In this document: positions 45,901 through 54,617 of the stretch, one piece after another
How positions within the stretch are numbered: the first letter of the stretch is position 1
How the letters are laid out: the number at the start of each line of letters is the position of its first letter
DNA from: Pseudomonas gingeri
GTDB lineage: Bacteria; Pseudomonadota; Gammaproteobacteria; Pseudomonadales; Pseudomonadaceae
Direction of reading: 5' to 3'
Assembly: GCF_013386115.1 (NCBI RefSeq)
Contig: NZ_JACAOR010000007.1
Coordinates: 24,702-88,701 of the forward strand
DNA length: 64,000 nucleotides
Notes under the pieces: generated by a model
Seen by the model: only the letters and a program-made list of their open reading frames with translations
What the model was told of the DNA's origin: nothing
Database searches by the model: none
Translations under genes and position numbers: made by a program

Positions 45901-48014
45901 GCGCCACGCTGCATGACAGCCTCGGCCTGCCACCGATCAAACCGGGCTTCGTTGCCCCGATGCGCCTGGCCGACGGCCGCCTCGGCTATCCGCTGAGCGG
46001 GCGCGGCACGGGCCGGGCGCTGCGCTCGTTCCAGTTCAACCGCCTCGCCCAGGAGCTGTACCCGACCCTGCGCCTCTCCGAGGTGGAAACCCTGCACGGC
46101 CTGCGCGACCTGAGCCTCGGTGCCGGCATCGAGCGACTGCGGGCCCTGGAACTCGAATACGCCACCCTGGAAGACGAACTCGACGCCTGGATCGGCGAGC
46201 CCCAGGCCAGCGCCGAAGCCAACGGCAAGCGCCGGATCGCCATCCAGATCAAGCGTTGCTGGCGCCATGAAACGGACCTGTCCACCGACGCCAGCGGCCA
46301 GCCCATCGGCGGCCGCCAGCTCAGCCTGGCCGGCTATGCCGTTGAACGCCTGCCGACGTTGTCGGCCAACTTCGACCATGTCACCGACCTGCACCTGCGC
46401 GGGCTGGCACTGACGGTCTCGCCGGAACTGGACGGTTTCCTGGGCACTTTCCGCCGCGTGCAACGCCTGGACCTGAGCCGCAACGCCCTGACCCGGTTGC
46501 CGTCCGCCCTGGAACGGCTGACCGAGCTCAGGCACCTGGACCTCAAGGCCAACCGGATCGTCATCACACCCGCCACCGGCGCGCCGCTGACCCACCTGAC
46601 CCGCCTGGAAGTGCTGATCCTGGAAAACAACAATACCCTGTCGATGCTGCCCGACCTTAGCCCGTTGACCCGCCTCGCCTACCTGCACCTGCGCAATACC
46701 GGGCTGCGCCAGTGGCCGCCCGGTTATGACCAGCTTCGCGCCTTGCGCCGCCTGGACCTGAGCGATAACCAGATCAGCAACATTCCCGACGAAGTCTTCG
46801 CCAGCGACCCGCAACGCCAGCGCCTCAACCGCGCGATCAACCTGGAAGGCAACCCGATCCCCATCGCACTGCGCCGGCGCGTCGACCTCTACCGGCAGGA
46901 AACCGATCTCGACCTGGGACTCGATGTACTGGTCGAAAGCGACGATCAGTCGGAATGGAGCAGCGACTCGCGCCCGCAATCAGCGGTCAGCTCCCGCCAC
47001 GGCCGCTGGGGCACGCCCTCGCCCGTACCGCGTGACAGCACGCCCTGGCTCGAAGGGCTGAGCCGGGCGGAACGACATGCCCGGCGCGACCTCTGGCTGC
47101 GCCTGGCGAGCGACGATATCGAAGCCTCCGAAGCCTTTTTCCGGGTGCTGGAAGACCTCAGGCTCTCCGCCGACTATCTCGACGCCGAATATCGCCCCGA
47201 ACTGTCCAACCGGGTCTGGCACATGGTCAGGGCGGCCACGGAAAATAGCGAGTTGCGCGAGCAGTTGTTCAGGCGCGCCAGCGCGCCGGATCCGGACAGC
47301 TGTGAAGACGGGATCACCGTAGTGTTCAGCGACATGGGCTTCGATGTGCTGTTGCACGAAGCCAGGGCCCTGCCCCTCGAACAGCGGGAAGGCGAGCTGC
47401 TGCGCCTGGCCCTGGGCAAATTGCACCTGGAGTGGGTCAATCGCCATGCCCGCCGCCTGATCGACGCCCGCAAGGCCGTCGGAGGGAACCCCGATGAGGC
47501 GGAGGTCTACCTGGCCTTTCGCATCGGCCTGGCGCAACGGCTCGACTTGCCCTGGCAGGCCAGGACAATGAAGTACGAGCGGATCGCCGACGTCAGCAGC
47601 CGCAAGCTCGACGAGACCTACCAGCTGATCCTGGCCCGCAAGCGCCTGCCCGGCGAAACATCCAGGGGCCTGCTCGACCAGCCGTTCTGGAAGGACTATC
47701 TGGAAGAACGCTTTCATGACGGACCACTCCAGGCGCCACGGGAAGATCGCGACCATCTGATCGGCGCACTCGACGATCTGCTGTCCGCGCAACGCGAATG
47801 GTTTGACGGCAACCCCCTGGACGAGCGGCAGAACGCCGACCTGGCCAATACCCTCAGGCAATCGGCGCAGGCACTGGGGCTGATCGCCGATGCCACCTTC
47901 GCCGCGGCCCTGACGGACAGCGCCTACCTGAGACTGTCCGCCGATATCGCCAGACCCTATAACGACACCTTGAAGCAATTGACCGAACAGTTGCTGCGCC
48001 AATACGGCCTGTAG
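42906..48014 (+). CDS. Giant effector: dermonecrotic-toxin-like N-terminus, LRRs and NEL E3 ubiquitin ligase (copy 1)
   Basis: Predicted 1702 aa protein. The N-terminal ~1100 residues are DUF6543-type, with WVVYLPDDPFHPVRQYPS and two hydrophobic segments at about 428-511 (LNVAAFIVPGLGEVMLGVVA, then GVLQNVALIAALGAAGA). Residues about 1150-1330 hold six to seven leucine-rich repeats (RVQRLDLSRNALTRLPSALE; LRRLDLSDNQISNIPDEVF). The C-terminus from about 1370 matches the NEL ligase domain of IpaH/SspH/SlrP: the catalytic CxD motif is SCEDGITVVFSDMG with Cys1466, followed by DEAEVYLAFRIGLAQRLDLP. NEL enzymes attach ubiquitin to host proteins chosen by the LRRs. The target and secretion route are unknown. 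The RBS is weak. Confidence 0.85.
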   Translation: MTTTTSADAGSATVPSRPPALRGHRGVHYEFIKGKFPEWLVRADTRTHLALGQRALGKLPRLKDAAQVFTHLHQSYTACRYFQRKVEDILRNVSTVEAFAKPLLEQALKDEFGLTLDVGKTFILQPTKGSPGDLRSSVATLLHAALHNYEAWETRDGKLDAPGLPAAIYNKPPLDPDARRLALSPAGFAALCRKLDLGRQYQKHLAGVFFPTARAGEATLEAQHAVRGHFTVYDAYALETQVHIAFLQRHLDDAAYRLMLEVARGKQVPVPAGHPQRCFTLSLLRIALNGILVVRTDDHARSWVVYLPDDPFHPVRQYPSRAAFEDHLREKLRDFEYLKFFTRFIPQRSRARFFDKLRERLSPRQWNGYFYQPTPDPKARLDVAGDLIDSYVFRQRYQQKVETFFEDALFIAVPTAEKDRQSLTARLEHYLTIALNVLNVAAFIVPGLGEVMLGVVAVQLGSNIFHGIDSFALGEKKQAWAYLTGVLQNVALIAALGAAGASAAAAENAAIGSAGFVDGLRPIKLPNGDIRLFNPDLAPFAHKLVLPATLEPDAAGLYHHLGRTYLPLDGKFYELKPQPSSPRYQALHPGKTDGYALAFRHNGSGAWVHEFEQPQAWDDLRAFARLGPDAAALDESAARRVMGTSGVGGDVLRRVHLDNLPPPALLRDTLIRFKLDQDLGKLIARLQRGDALGYSRDELHMTLQLLTNRPVWPTSKVLRLLDEQNVTLSEYPPGIDSRVTRLDATWDSLHANDLLELVLTRLGEREIASLLDEEFGQGPLSLTVRTRRLRQMLAREAVQRRHSLFASHYEFRSRPANPSAPITVIQRDFPALPSLVAGELVGQANGAELQRLAAGSVPLRLAEEARYYLRNIRIARLCEQLYLDSVNQAEAYRVILPMLEKLPGWSNSVRLEIRDGAFRGPLLGSIGPERAAARKVLIRQGSRYEARDAREQELHGPDDLYAAVLHALPDAERAALGFPHVGQGAQLRQALLDLPLPPRATLHDSLGLPPIKPGFVAPMRLADGRLGYPLSGRGTGRALRSFQFNRLAQELYPTLRLSEVETLHGLRDLSLGAGIERLRALELEYATLEDELDAWIGEPQASAEANGKRRIAIQIKRCWRHETDLSTDASGQPIGGRQLSLAGYAVERLPTLSANFDHVTDLHLRGLALTVSPELDGFLGTFRRVQRLDLSRNALTRLPSALERLTELRHLDLKANRIVITPATGAPLTHLTRLEVLILENNNTLSMLPDLSPLTRLAYLHLRNTGLRQWPPGYDQLRALRRLDLSDNQISNIPDEVFASDPQRQRLNRAINLEGNPIPIALRRRVDLYRQETDLDLGLDVLVESDDQSEWSSDSRPQSAVSSRHGRWGTPSPVPRDSTPWLEGLSRAERHARRDLWLRLASDDIEASEAFFRVLEDLRLSADYLDAEYRPELSNRVWHMVRAATENSELREQLFRRASAPDPDSCEDGITVVFSDMGFDVLLHEARALPLEQREGELLRLALGKLHLEWVNRHARRLIDARKAVGGNPDEAEVYLAFRIGLAQRLDLPWQARTMKYERIADVSSRKLDETYQLILARKRLPGETSRGLLDQPFWKDYLEERFHDGPLQAPREDRDHLIGALDDLLSAQREWFDGNPLDERQNADLANTLRQSAQALGLIADATFAAALTDSAYLRLSADIARPYNDTLKQLTEQLLRQYGL

Positions 48015-48020
48015 CCTCCC

Positions 48021-48052
48021 GGTCGCTCCCACGCTCCAGCGTGGGAGCGATC
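48021..48052. repeat. Single palindromic repeat between the two NEL genes
   Basis: Near-perfect palindrome GGTCGCTCCCACGCT-CCAGCGTGGGAGCGATC, 6 bp after the first NEL gene's stop. Same family as the ends of the cassettes at 17150 and 21508. It could stabilise or end the upstream message. Confidence 0.75.
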
Positions 48053-48213
48053 AGGGCCGCTTAACACGGGAGCCTGGCCAAAAGCCCATAACCGGCTACT
48101 TCAACGGTACAAATTATCGATCACAACCCACTGATAAAGCTCAATTTTTTCAACTTTTACGGGCCCACATTCAGCATAAGCTGAAGCCTCGTTCACGGAA
48201 GAAGTTGACCTAC

Positions 48214-51200
48214 ATGAGCAACCCGCAATCCACACCTGCCACGCCAACCGCAACGGTTCGATCGATCCGCAACCATCGCCTGCTGCTCAAGCAACTGCCC
48301 ACCTGGCTGGCCCAGGCGCCCCTCGCCCGTCGCCGGGCATTCGCCACGCGCCTCAAGCAGAGCCAGAGCTCCAAGGCCCTGCTGGGGCGTTATCTGCAAG
48401 GTTTCAAAAGCCTCAAGGACTTTGCCGCCCCGCTCCTGTCCAGGGCCCTGGACGAGCACTACGGCCCGGGCCTGGACATCCACCACGACCAGCTCCGCCA
48501 CGTGCATATCCTGGCCGCCGCCACCCTCGGCGCGCCGCGCCAGGAGAGCACCCTCGTGCAGAGCCTGCTGCAGGCCGCCCTGCAGAACTTCGAAAGCAGC
48601 GAAACCGGTCGCTTCGGTTTCGACAGCGGCTCGGCCATCCTGCGCAAAAGCACCGCGATGCTGAAGAAACCCATCACCCCGGCGGATTTCGCCGCCGTCT
48701 GCCGCCAGCTCGACCTCGGCGGCCAGTACAAGCAGCACGTCGAGCATTTTCTCCTGCCCACCCAGCATGGCCGCCCACTGCCGCTGTTCAAGGCCCTCTT
48801 CGAGCAACAACAACGCGACGAACTGGCGCTGGGAGCGGAAATCGCCCTGATCCAGGGCCACTTGGACCAGCCGGCCTACCAGATGCTGCAAAGCCTGCTC
48901 GACCCGGCGCAGCCCACCCGCTGGGACAATCGCCCGGTACACTGCCACTCCCTCAGCCTGCTGGACTTTCCCAACGTCGACAGCGGCTCCTGGGGCGCGT
49001 TGCTCAAGGGTGTGCTGCTGATCGAGCACAGCGTCCCGGCCAGCAACAGCGACCTGCCCTGCGTCGCCTACCTGGCAGGCGATCCGCAACAGGCCGTCAA
49101 GCGCTATCCGTCCGTCACGGCATTCCATGACGAGCTCAGGGAACGCCTGCGGGATAAAACCTACCAGGCGTTCTTCCAGCGGTATGTGCACCTGCGCACG
49201 CAACCGGCTTTCTTCCAGGCCCTCGACGATTGCCTGAACCCCCTCGACCCCGCCAGCGGACAGCGCAAGGCGGCCCCGCAAGCCAGCCTGAACCTGCAGA
49301 AAAGCTCGCTGGGCGACAGCCCTTTCGACGAGTTCTGCGACCTGCAAACCATCAAGAAACTCGACGACGCCCGCGTCAGCGCGGTGCCCACGGACGACGA
49401 GGACAAGAAGACCCGGCTGACGCGCCTGCACGCGTTGCTGAACTGGGGCATCAACCTACTGTTCCTGGTCCCCGGACTCGGCGAGGCGATGCTCGCGGTG
49501 GCCGCCGCGCAAATGATCGTGCAGCTCTACAACGGCATCGAAGAATGGCGCCATGACGAGAAAATGCAGGCGGTGCTCGGTTTTATCGGCGTGCTGCTGA
49601 ATGTCGAGTTGCTGGGGGCGGGAACCGCGCTGACCCGCGAGGTCGAAGGGGCATCGTTTGTCGAAGGGCTCAAGCCGATCCAGTCGCCACAAGGCAAGCC
49701 GGCGCTGTGGAAACCCGACCTGGCCCCTTATGAACACCCCCTGCCCGACAAATCGGAACTGAAAGTCGATGCCAACGGGCTCTATCACCATCAGGACAAG
49801 ACCTACCTGGGGCTCGACGGCCGCCACTACCGGATCCGCCCCGGCGCCAGCGCCAACCGCTTCCACTTGCAGCACCCGAGCAACCCCGATGCCTACGCGC
49901 CGCTGGTCTATCACAATGGCAAGGGCGCCTGGCTCCATCAGTTCGAGAACCCCTTGCAGTGGCAACAGCCGCAGCTGTTTTCCCGACTGGGGCCGGATGC
50001 GGCCAGCCTGGACCCGGCGGCGGCGCAAAGAATCATGCGACTGAGCGAAGTCGACGACGGCATCCTGCGCAGGCTGCACCTGGACCAGGCACCACCTCCG
50101 GCCCTGCTCGAAGACAGCGTGACCCGCTTCAAGCTCGACCAGGACCTCAAGGCCCTGGTGCAACGTCTGCAAAGCGGTGGCGCGGCCAACAGTTCACTGG
50201 ATGAGCTGCACATGGAACTGCAATTGCTCACCAGCGAACCGGTCTGGCCGCCCTCGAAAGTGCTGCGCCTGCTGGACCGTCACGGCGCCCCGCTGAAGGA
50301 ATACCCCGGCGGCCAGTTGCAATCGCTGCAGCGCATCGACCTGCAATGGCCCGGACTCAACGCCAACCAGTTGCTGCAAAAGGTCCTGGTCAATCTCGAC
50401 GAGAGCGAGATCCGCAGCTTGCTGGGCGAAGACTTCGGCGCCGGCCCCATCAGCCTGGAGGCGCGTACCGTGGCGCTGCGGCGCAAGCTCGCGACCCAGG
50501 CCACCCGCCGCCGGGCAGCGCTGTTCGATTCACACTATCGCTATCGCACCCAGAGCAACGACCCCGCCGTCGCCTTGATCCGCCAGGCATTTCCCGAGCT
50601 GTCGACGCCGATCGCCGAGGAACTGTCCAGAAACGCCAGTCCGGCCGAGCAACGGCTGCTGCTCAAGTCCCGCCGCGTACCGTTGCGACTGGCCGAAGAA
50701 GCCCGCTACTACAGGCGCAACCTGCGCCTGGCGCGAACCCAGGAAGGGCTGTATCTGGACGCCACGAACAACCCCGATACCGACAGGCTGATCCTCAGCC
50801 AGATCGGCAAGTTGCCGGGCTGGTCGGACCAGGTCCGCCTGGAAATCCGCGAGCCGCACTTCGGCGGATCCCTGCTCGACAGCCTCGGCCAGGAGCAGGC
50901 GCCGATTCGCAAGGTCCTGGTCAAGACGGACGGCCAGTACGAAGCCTATGACGCCCTGGGCCAGGAACTGCACGGTCCGGACAATCTCTACAGCAGCGTC
51001 CTGCACGCCCTGCCCGACACCGAGCGCAAGGCCCTCGGCTTTCCCAGCCCCCATGAAGCGGCCAACCTCAAGCAGGCCGTGCTCGACCAGCCATTGCCGC
51101 CACGCAAGGAGATGGAGAAACTCCTCGGCGCGCCGCCCACCAAGCCCAACGCCACGCCGCCCATGCGCCTGGCCGGCCGCCGCGCCAGCGCTGCCGCTGC

Positions 51201-53208
51201 CGAAAGCGAGGCGACGCAGCGAATTCCCGGCACTCGCTCCCTGGCCTTTACCGAGCTGGCGCGACGCCTTTACCCCGAACATCCCTGGCGGGATGTCGAG
51301 ACCTTTCTCGGCATGCGCGGCCTGAACGACGTCGCGGCGGTGCACCGCCTGGAAGAACTGGAGATCGAATACAACACCTTGTGCGCGGAGCTCGATGCCT
51401 GGATCGGTCTGACGCCACCGTCCGACGTGCAAAGGATGGTCAGAGAGTTCATGGCCCAGTCGGTCAAGCAATGCTGGCGCCGGGAGCTCACCCAGACGCC
51501 CTATGGGCAAGCCTACCGGCTCAGCTTCGTCCTCTATGAACCGACCGCCCGGCTGCCGGCGCTGTCGGCCAACTTCAGCCATGTCAGCGAAATGCTCCTG
51601 ACCCTGGGCCATCCGGACATCACCCAGGGGCTGAACGCGTTCCTCGAGGGATTCCCGCAACTGAAGCGCCTGTATATCAGCGGCGGCGGGCTGACCGAGA
51701 TCCCCGCGGCGCTGGGCTCGATGTCCGAACTCACCCACCTCAACCTGGGCGGCAACCAGATCGTCCTGACCGAGGAAAGCGCCACCCTGCTCGGCGGACT
51801 CACCCACCTGCGGGAATTCAACCTGAGCAATAATCCGACCCTGGGCCGTTCGCCGGATTTCAGCGCGATGCGCGAACTGACCCGGATCGGCCTGCGCAAC
51901 ACCGGGCTCACCCAATGGCCGACCGGTTTCACGGACCTGCCGGCCCTGACCCACCTGGACCTGAGCGAGAACGAACTGACCCTGATCCCGCAGTCAGTCC
52001 TGGATACCAGCGAGGACGGTCAACGGATCGCCCGCACCCTCAATCTCTACGGCAATCCCCTCGAACCCTATTACCTGAACGATGCCCTGGACTATCACAC
52101 GGAAACCGGGATCGACCTGGGGCTGGACATACCGGCCGACTCGGATTCGGATGGCAACCTGAGCAGCGACGATTCGCCGGTGCACAGTCCGCAGGGCTCG
52201 CGCCCCCCCGCCTCCCGCGACGAAAGTCCCTGGTTGCAAGGACTCGACAGCCAGGAGCAGCAGGCCTTTCGCGCCACCTGGATGAGCCTGGCCAGCGAGG
52301 AGCCGGTGGAGCAGTCCGAAGCGTTTTTCCGGGTGATCGGCGACCTGGCACTATCGGCCGACTATAAAGAGGCAGACGCTCGTCCGGGGCTCTTGGACAA
52401 GGTCCGGCGCATGGTCCGTGGCGCCGCCGAGAACACCGAACTGCGCGAGAAGCTGTTTCTCAGGGCCACCGCGCCACAATCGGATGCCTGTGCCGACGGC
52501 ATCGCCGTGGCGTTCAGCGACATGGGCTTCGATGTGCTGCTCCATGAAGCCTACGCCGAGCCGGATGCCCAGAAGATCGAGGCGAAACTGCTGCAACTGG
52601 CCAGGGCCAAGTCACGCCTGGATCGCACCAACGCCCAGGCCCGGGCCCTGATCCAGAAACGCCGGGATGCGGGTCGGCATCCCGATGAGGCGGAAATCTA
52701 CCTGGCCTTTCGCATCGGTCTGGCGCAACGCCTGGAACTGCCCTGGCAGGCCTCGAAGATGCTTTTCGGCAGGATTACCGGGATCACCCCGGACCAGATC
52801 GAGGCCGTCTACCAGGCTATCCTCGAACAGGAACGGCAGCCCATGGACAGGATCCGGCAGATCATCGCGCAGGAGTTCTGGAGGGACTACCTGGAGGTCC
52901 AGTACCTGCAGGAGCTCAGCGCGAAGGAAGCGTTGCGCGAGGCCAAGAGCGATGCCCTGCTGGACCTGCAATCGGCACAGGAGCGCTGGTTCGGCGATGA
53001 CGCTCTGCCCGAGGAGGAAAAGACCCGCCTGCAAGCCGTCATGAAAGCCTCGGCCGCCACCCTGGGCAAGCCCGAGACGGAAGTGTTCGCCCGCGTCATG
53101 ACCGATGCCGAATACCAGAATCTCTACCAAGCCATCGCCCGTGAGCACAGCGACGAGATGGAGCGCCTGACCGCGGAGGCGCTGAAGGAGCACGGCATGG
53201 CGCGCTGA
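48214..53208 (+). CDS. Giant effector: dermonecrotic-toxin-like N-terminus, LRRs and NEL E3 ubiquitin ligase (copy 2)
   Basis: Predicted 1664 aa paralogue of the gene just upstream with the same layout. The N-terminal DUF6543-type region has VAYLAGDPQQAVKRYPSVTA and a hydrophobic pair (WGINLLFLVPGLGEAMLAVA, then AVLGFIGVLLNVELLGAGTA). LRRs lie at about 1116-1290 (ELTHLNLGGNQIVL; ALTHLDLSENELTLIPQSVL). The NEL domain has catalytic Cys1426 in ACADGIAVAFSDMG, then DEAEIYLAFRIGLAQRLELP. Repeat surfaces differ from copy 1 more than the NEL domain does, which would fit different host targets. The ATG at 48214 is preferred to a TTG at 48205. The 200-bp gap before it is AT-rich with its own palindrome, so it may have a separate promoter. 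Confidence 0.85.
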   Translation: MSNPQSTPATPTATVRSIRNHRLLLKQLPTWLAQAPLARRRAFATRLKQSQSSKALLGRYLQGFKSLKDFAAPLLSRALDEHYGPGLDIHHDQLRHVHILAAATLGAPRQESTLVQSLLQAALQNFESSETGRFGFDSGSAILRKSTAMLKKPITPADFAAVCRQLDLGGQYKQHVEHFLLPTQHGRPLPLFKALFEQQQRDELALGAEIALIQGHLDQPAYQMLQSLLDPAQPTRWDNRPVHCHSLSLLDFPNVDSGSWGALLKGVLLIEHSVPASNSDLPCVAYLAGDPQQAVKRYPSVTAFHDELRERLRDKTYQAFFQRYVHLRTQPAFFQALDDCLNPLDPASGQRKAAPQASLNLQKSSLGDSPFDEFCDLQTIKKLDDARVSAVPTDDEDKKTRLTRLHALLNWGINLLFLVPGLGEAMLAVAAAQMIVQLYNGIEEWRHDEKMQAVLGFIGVLLNVELLGAGTALTREVEGASFVEGLKPIQSPQGKPALWKPDLAPYEHPLPDKSELKVDANGLYHHQDKTYLGLDGRHYRIRPGASANRFHLQHPSNPDAYAPLVYHNGKGAWLHQFENPLQWQQPQLFSRLGPDAASLDPAAAQRIMRLSEVDDGILRRLHLDQAPPPALLEDSVTRFKLDQDLKALVQRLQSGGAANSSLDELHMELQLLTSEPVWPPSKVLRLLDRHGAPLKEYPGGQLQSLQRIDLQWPGLNANQLLQKVLVNLDESEIRSLLGEDFGAGPISLEARTVALRRKLATQATRRRAALFDSHYRYRTQSNDPAVALIRQAFPELSTPIAEELSRNASPAEQRLLLKSRRVPLRLAEEARYYRRNLRLARTQEGLYLDATNNPDTDRLILSQIGKLPGWSDQVRLEIREPHFGGSLLDSLGQEQAPIRKVLVKTDGQYEAYDALGQELHGPDNLYSSVLHALPDTERKALGFPSPHEAANLKQAVLDQPLPPRKEMEKLLGAPPTKPNATPPMRLAGRRASAAAAESEATQRIPGTRSLAFTELARRLYPEHPWRDVETFLGMRGLNDVAAVHRLEELEIEYNTLCAELDAWIGLTPPSDVQRMVREFMAQSVKQCWRRELTQTPYGQAYRLSFVLYEPTARLPALSANFSHVSEMLLTLGHPDITQGLNAFLEGFPQLKRLYISGGGLTEIPAALGSMSELTHLNLGGNQIVLTEESATLLGGLTHLREFNLSNNPTLGRSPDFSAMRELTRIGLRNTGLTQWPTGFTDLPALTHLDLSENELTLIPQSVLDTSEDGQRIARTLNLYGNPLEPYYLNDALDYHTETGIDLGLDIPADSDSDGNLSSDDSPVHSPQGSRPPASRDESPWLQGLDSQEQQAFRATWMSLASEEPVEQSEAFFRVIGDLALSADYKEADARPGLLDKVRRMVRGAAENTELREKLFLRATAPQSDACADGIAVAFSDMGFDVLLHEAYAEPDAQKIEAKLLQLARAKSRLDRTNAQARALIQKRRDAGRHPDEAEIYLAFRIGLAQRLELPWQASKMLFGRITGITPDQIEAVYQAILEQERQPMDRIRQIIAQEFWRDYLEVQYLQELSAKEALREAKSDALLDLQSAQERWFGDDALPEEEKTRLQAVMKASAATLGKPETEVFARVMTDAEYQNLYQAIAREHSDEMERLTAEALKEHGMAR

Positions 53209-53371
53209 CCCCGCCGGGGCTGCGCCGCCAGCCCCGAACCGACCCCTGATGGAGGGCGAGCGGGCCACCCCGCTCGCCCCGGAGCACTCCCTGAAGCGAT
53301 CCCCCGCAGAAGGACCCACCCGTGGAAAAACAGCCCCGTGGAAATGTCCAATTGACAGCCGACGCCATCGG

Positions 53372-53389
53372 CTTTACGTTAACGTAAAG
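53372..53389. promoter_or_regulatory. LiuR operator upstream of liuABCD
   Basis: Perfect 18-bp palindrome CTTTACGTTAACGTAAAG, 54 bp before liuA. It shares the ACGT-centred arms of the operator at 38645-38664. It is the first recognisable liu-regulon sequence on the right side of the inserted block. Confidence 0.75.
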
Positions 53390-53442
53390 GTAAACAACCA
53401 CTGACACTCCTGCCTTGCTCATTCCATAACAAAAGGTGCCTC

Positions 53443-54606
53443 ATGAGCTATCCGACCCTGAACTTCGACCTCGGCGAAACCCTCGACATGCTCCGCGACC
53501 AGGTGCAGGGCTTCGTCGCCCGGGAGCTGGCGCCACGGGCGGCGCAAATCGACGTGGACAACCTGTTCCCCGCCGACATGTGGCGCAAGTTCGGCGACAT
53601 GGGCCTGCTGGGCATCACCGTGCCGGAAGAGTACGGCGGTGCCGGCCTCGGCTACCTGGCCCATGTCGTGGCGATGGAAGAAATCAGTCGCGGTTCGGCC
53701 TCGGTGGCCCTCTCCTACGGCGCGCACTCCAACCTCTGCGTCAACCAGATCAACCGTAACGGCAACCACGCGCAGAAAACCCGCTACCTGCCGAAACTGA
53801 TCAGCGGCGAACACATCGGCGCCCTGGCCATGAGCGAACCCAACGCCGGCTCCGACGTGGTCTCGATGAAGCTGCGCGCCGACCGTCGCGGCGACCACTA
53901 CGTGCTCAACGGCAGCAAGACCTGGATCACCAACGGCCCCGACGCCAACACCTACGTGATCTACGCCAAGACCGACCTGGAAAAGGGCTCCCACGGCATC
54001 ACCGCGTTTATCGTCGAGCGCGACTGGAAAGGCTTCAGCCGCGGCAACAAGTTCGACAAGCTCGGCATGCGCGGCTCCAACACCTGCGAGCTGTTCTTCG
54101 ATGACGTCGAAGTGCCCGAAGAAAATATCCTCGGCACCCTCAACGGCGGCGTGAAAGTACTGATGAGCGGCCTCGACTACGAGCGCGTGGTGCTCTCCGG
54201 TGGCCCGACCGGGATCATGCAGGCCTGCCTGGACCTGGTGGTGCCCTATATCCACGACCGCAAGCAGTTCGGCCAGAGCATCGGCGAGTTCCAGCTGATC
54301 CAGGGCAAGATCGCCGACATGTACACCCAGCTCAACGCCAGCCGCGCCTATCTGTACGCCGTGGCCCGGGCCTGCGAACGCGGCGAGACCACGCGCAAGG
54401 ACGCCGCCGGGGTGATTCTCTACAGCGCCGAGCGCGCGACCCAGATGGCCCTGGAAGCGATCCAGATCCTCGGCGGCAACGGCTATATCAACGAATTCCC
54501 CGCCGGACGCCTGCTGCGCGACGCCAAGCTGTATGAAATCGGTGCCGGCACCAGCGAGATCCGTCGCATGCTGATCGGCCGCGAACTGTTCAACGAAACC
54601 CGCTGA
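53443..54606 (+). CDS. liuA: Isovaleryl-CoA dehydrogenase
   Basis: Predicted 387 aa FAD enzyme oxidising isovaleryl-CoA to 3-methylcrotonyl-CoA in leucine degradation. Acyl-CoA dehydrogenase signatures [20 protein letters not shown] and [20 protein letters not shown] are present, as is the C-terminal [16 protein letters not shown]. The segment [20 protein letters not shown] is that of isovaleryl-CoA dehydrogenases. RBS AAAGGTG. First gene of liuABCD; liuB starts 11 bp after its stop. Confidence 0.95.
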   Translation: MSYPTLNFDLGETLDMLRDQVQGFVARELAPRAAQIDVDNLFPADMWRKFGDMGLLGITVPEEYGGAGLGYLAHVVAMEEISRGSASVALSYGAHSNLCVNQINRNGNHAQKTRYLPKLISGEHIGALAMSEPNAGSDVVSMKLRADRRGDHYVLNGSKTWITNGPDANTYVIYAKTDLEKGSHGITAFIVERDWKGFSRGNKFDKLGMRGSNTCELFFDDVEVPEENILGTLNGGVKVLMSGLDYERVVLSGGPTGIMQACLDLVVPYIHDRKQFGQSIGEFQLIQGKIADMYTQLNASRAYLYAVARACERGETTRKDAAGVILYSAERATQMALEAIQILGGNGYINEFPAGRLLRDAKLYEIGAGTSEIRRMLIGRELFNETR

Positions 54607-54617
54607 GGGGCGCGCAC

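Noticed and set aside
40566..53330. Search for hrp boxes (GGAACC-N15/16-CCACNNA) upstream of the effector genes
   Set aside because: A CCACTGA occurs near 48130 but the matching position upstream reads GGTACA, too weak to call. No other candidate was seen, so type III control is not claimed.
40566..53371. Search for att sites, integrase, IS or tRNA at the ends of the effector block
   Set aside because: None seen by eye. No matching direct repeats were found at the two edges, so no mobile element is annotated.
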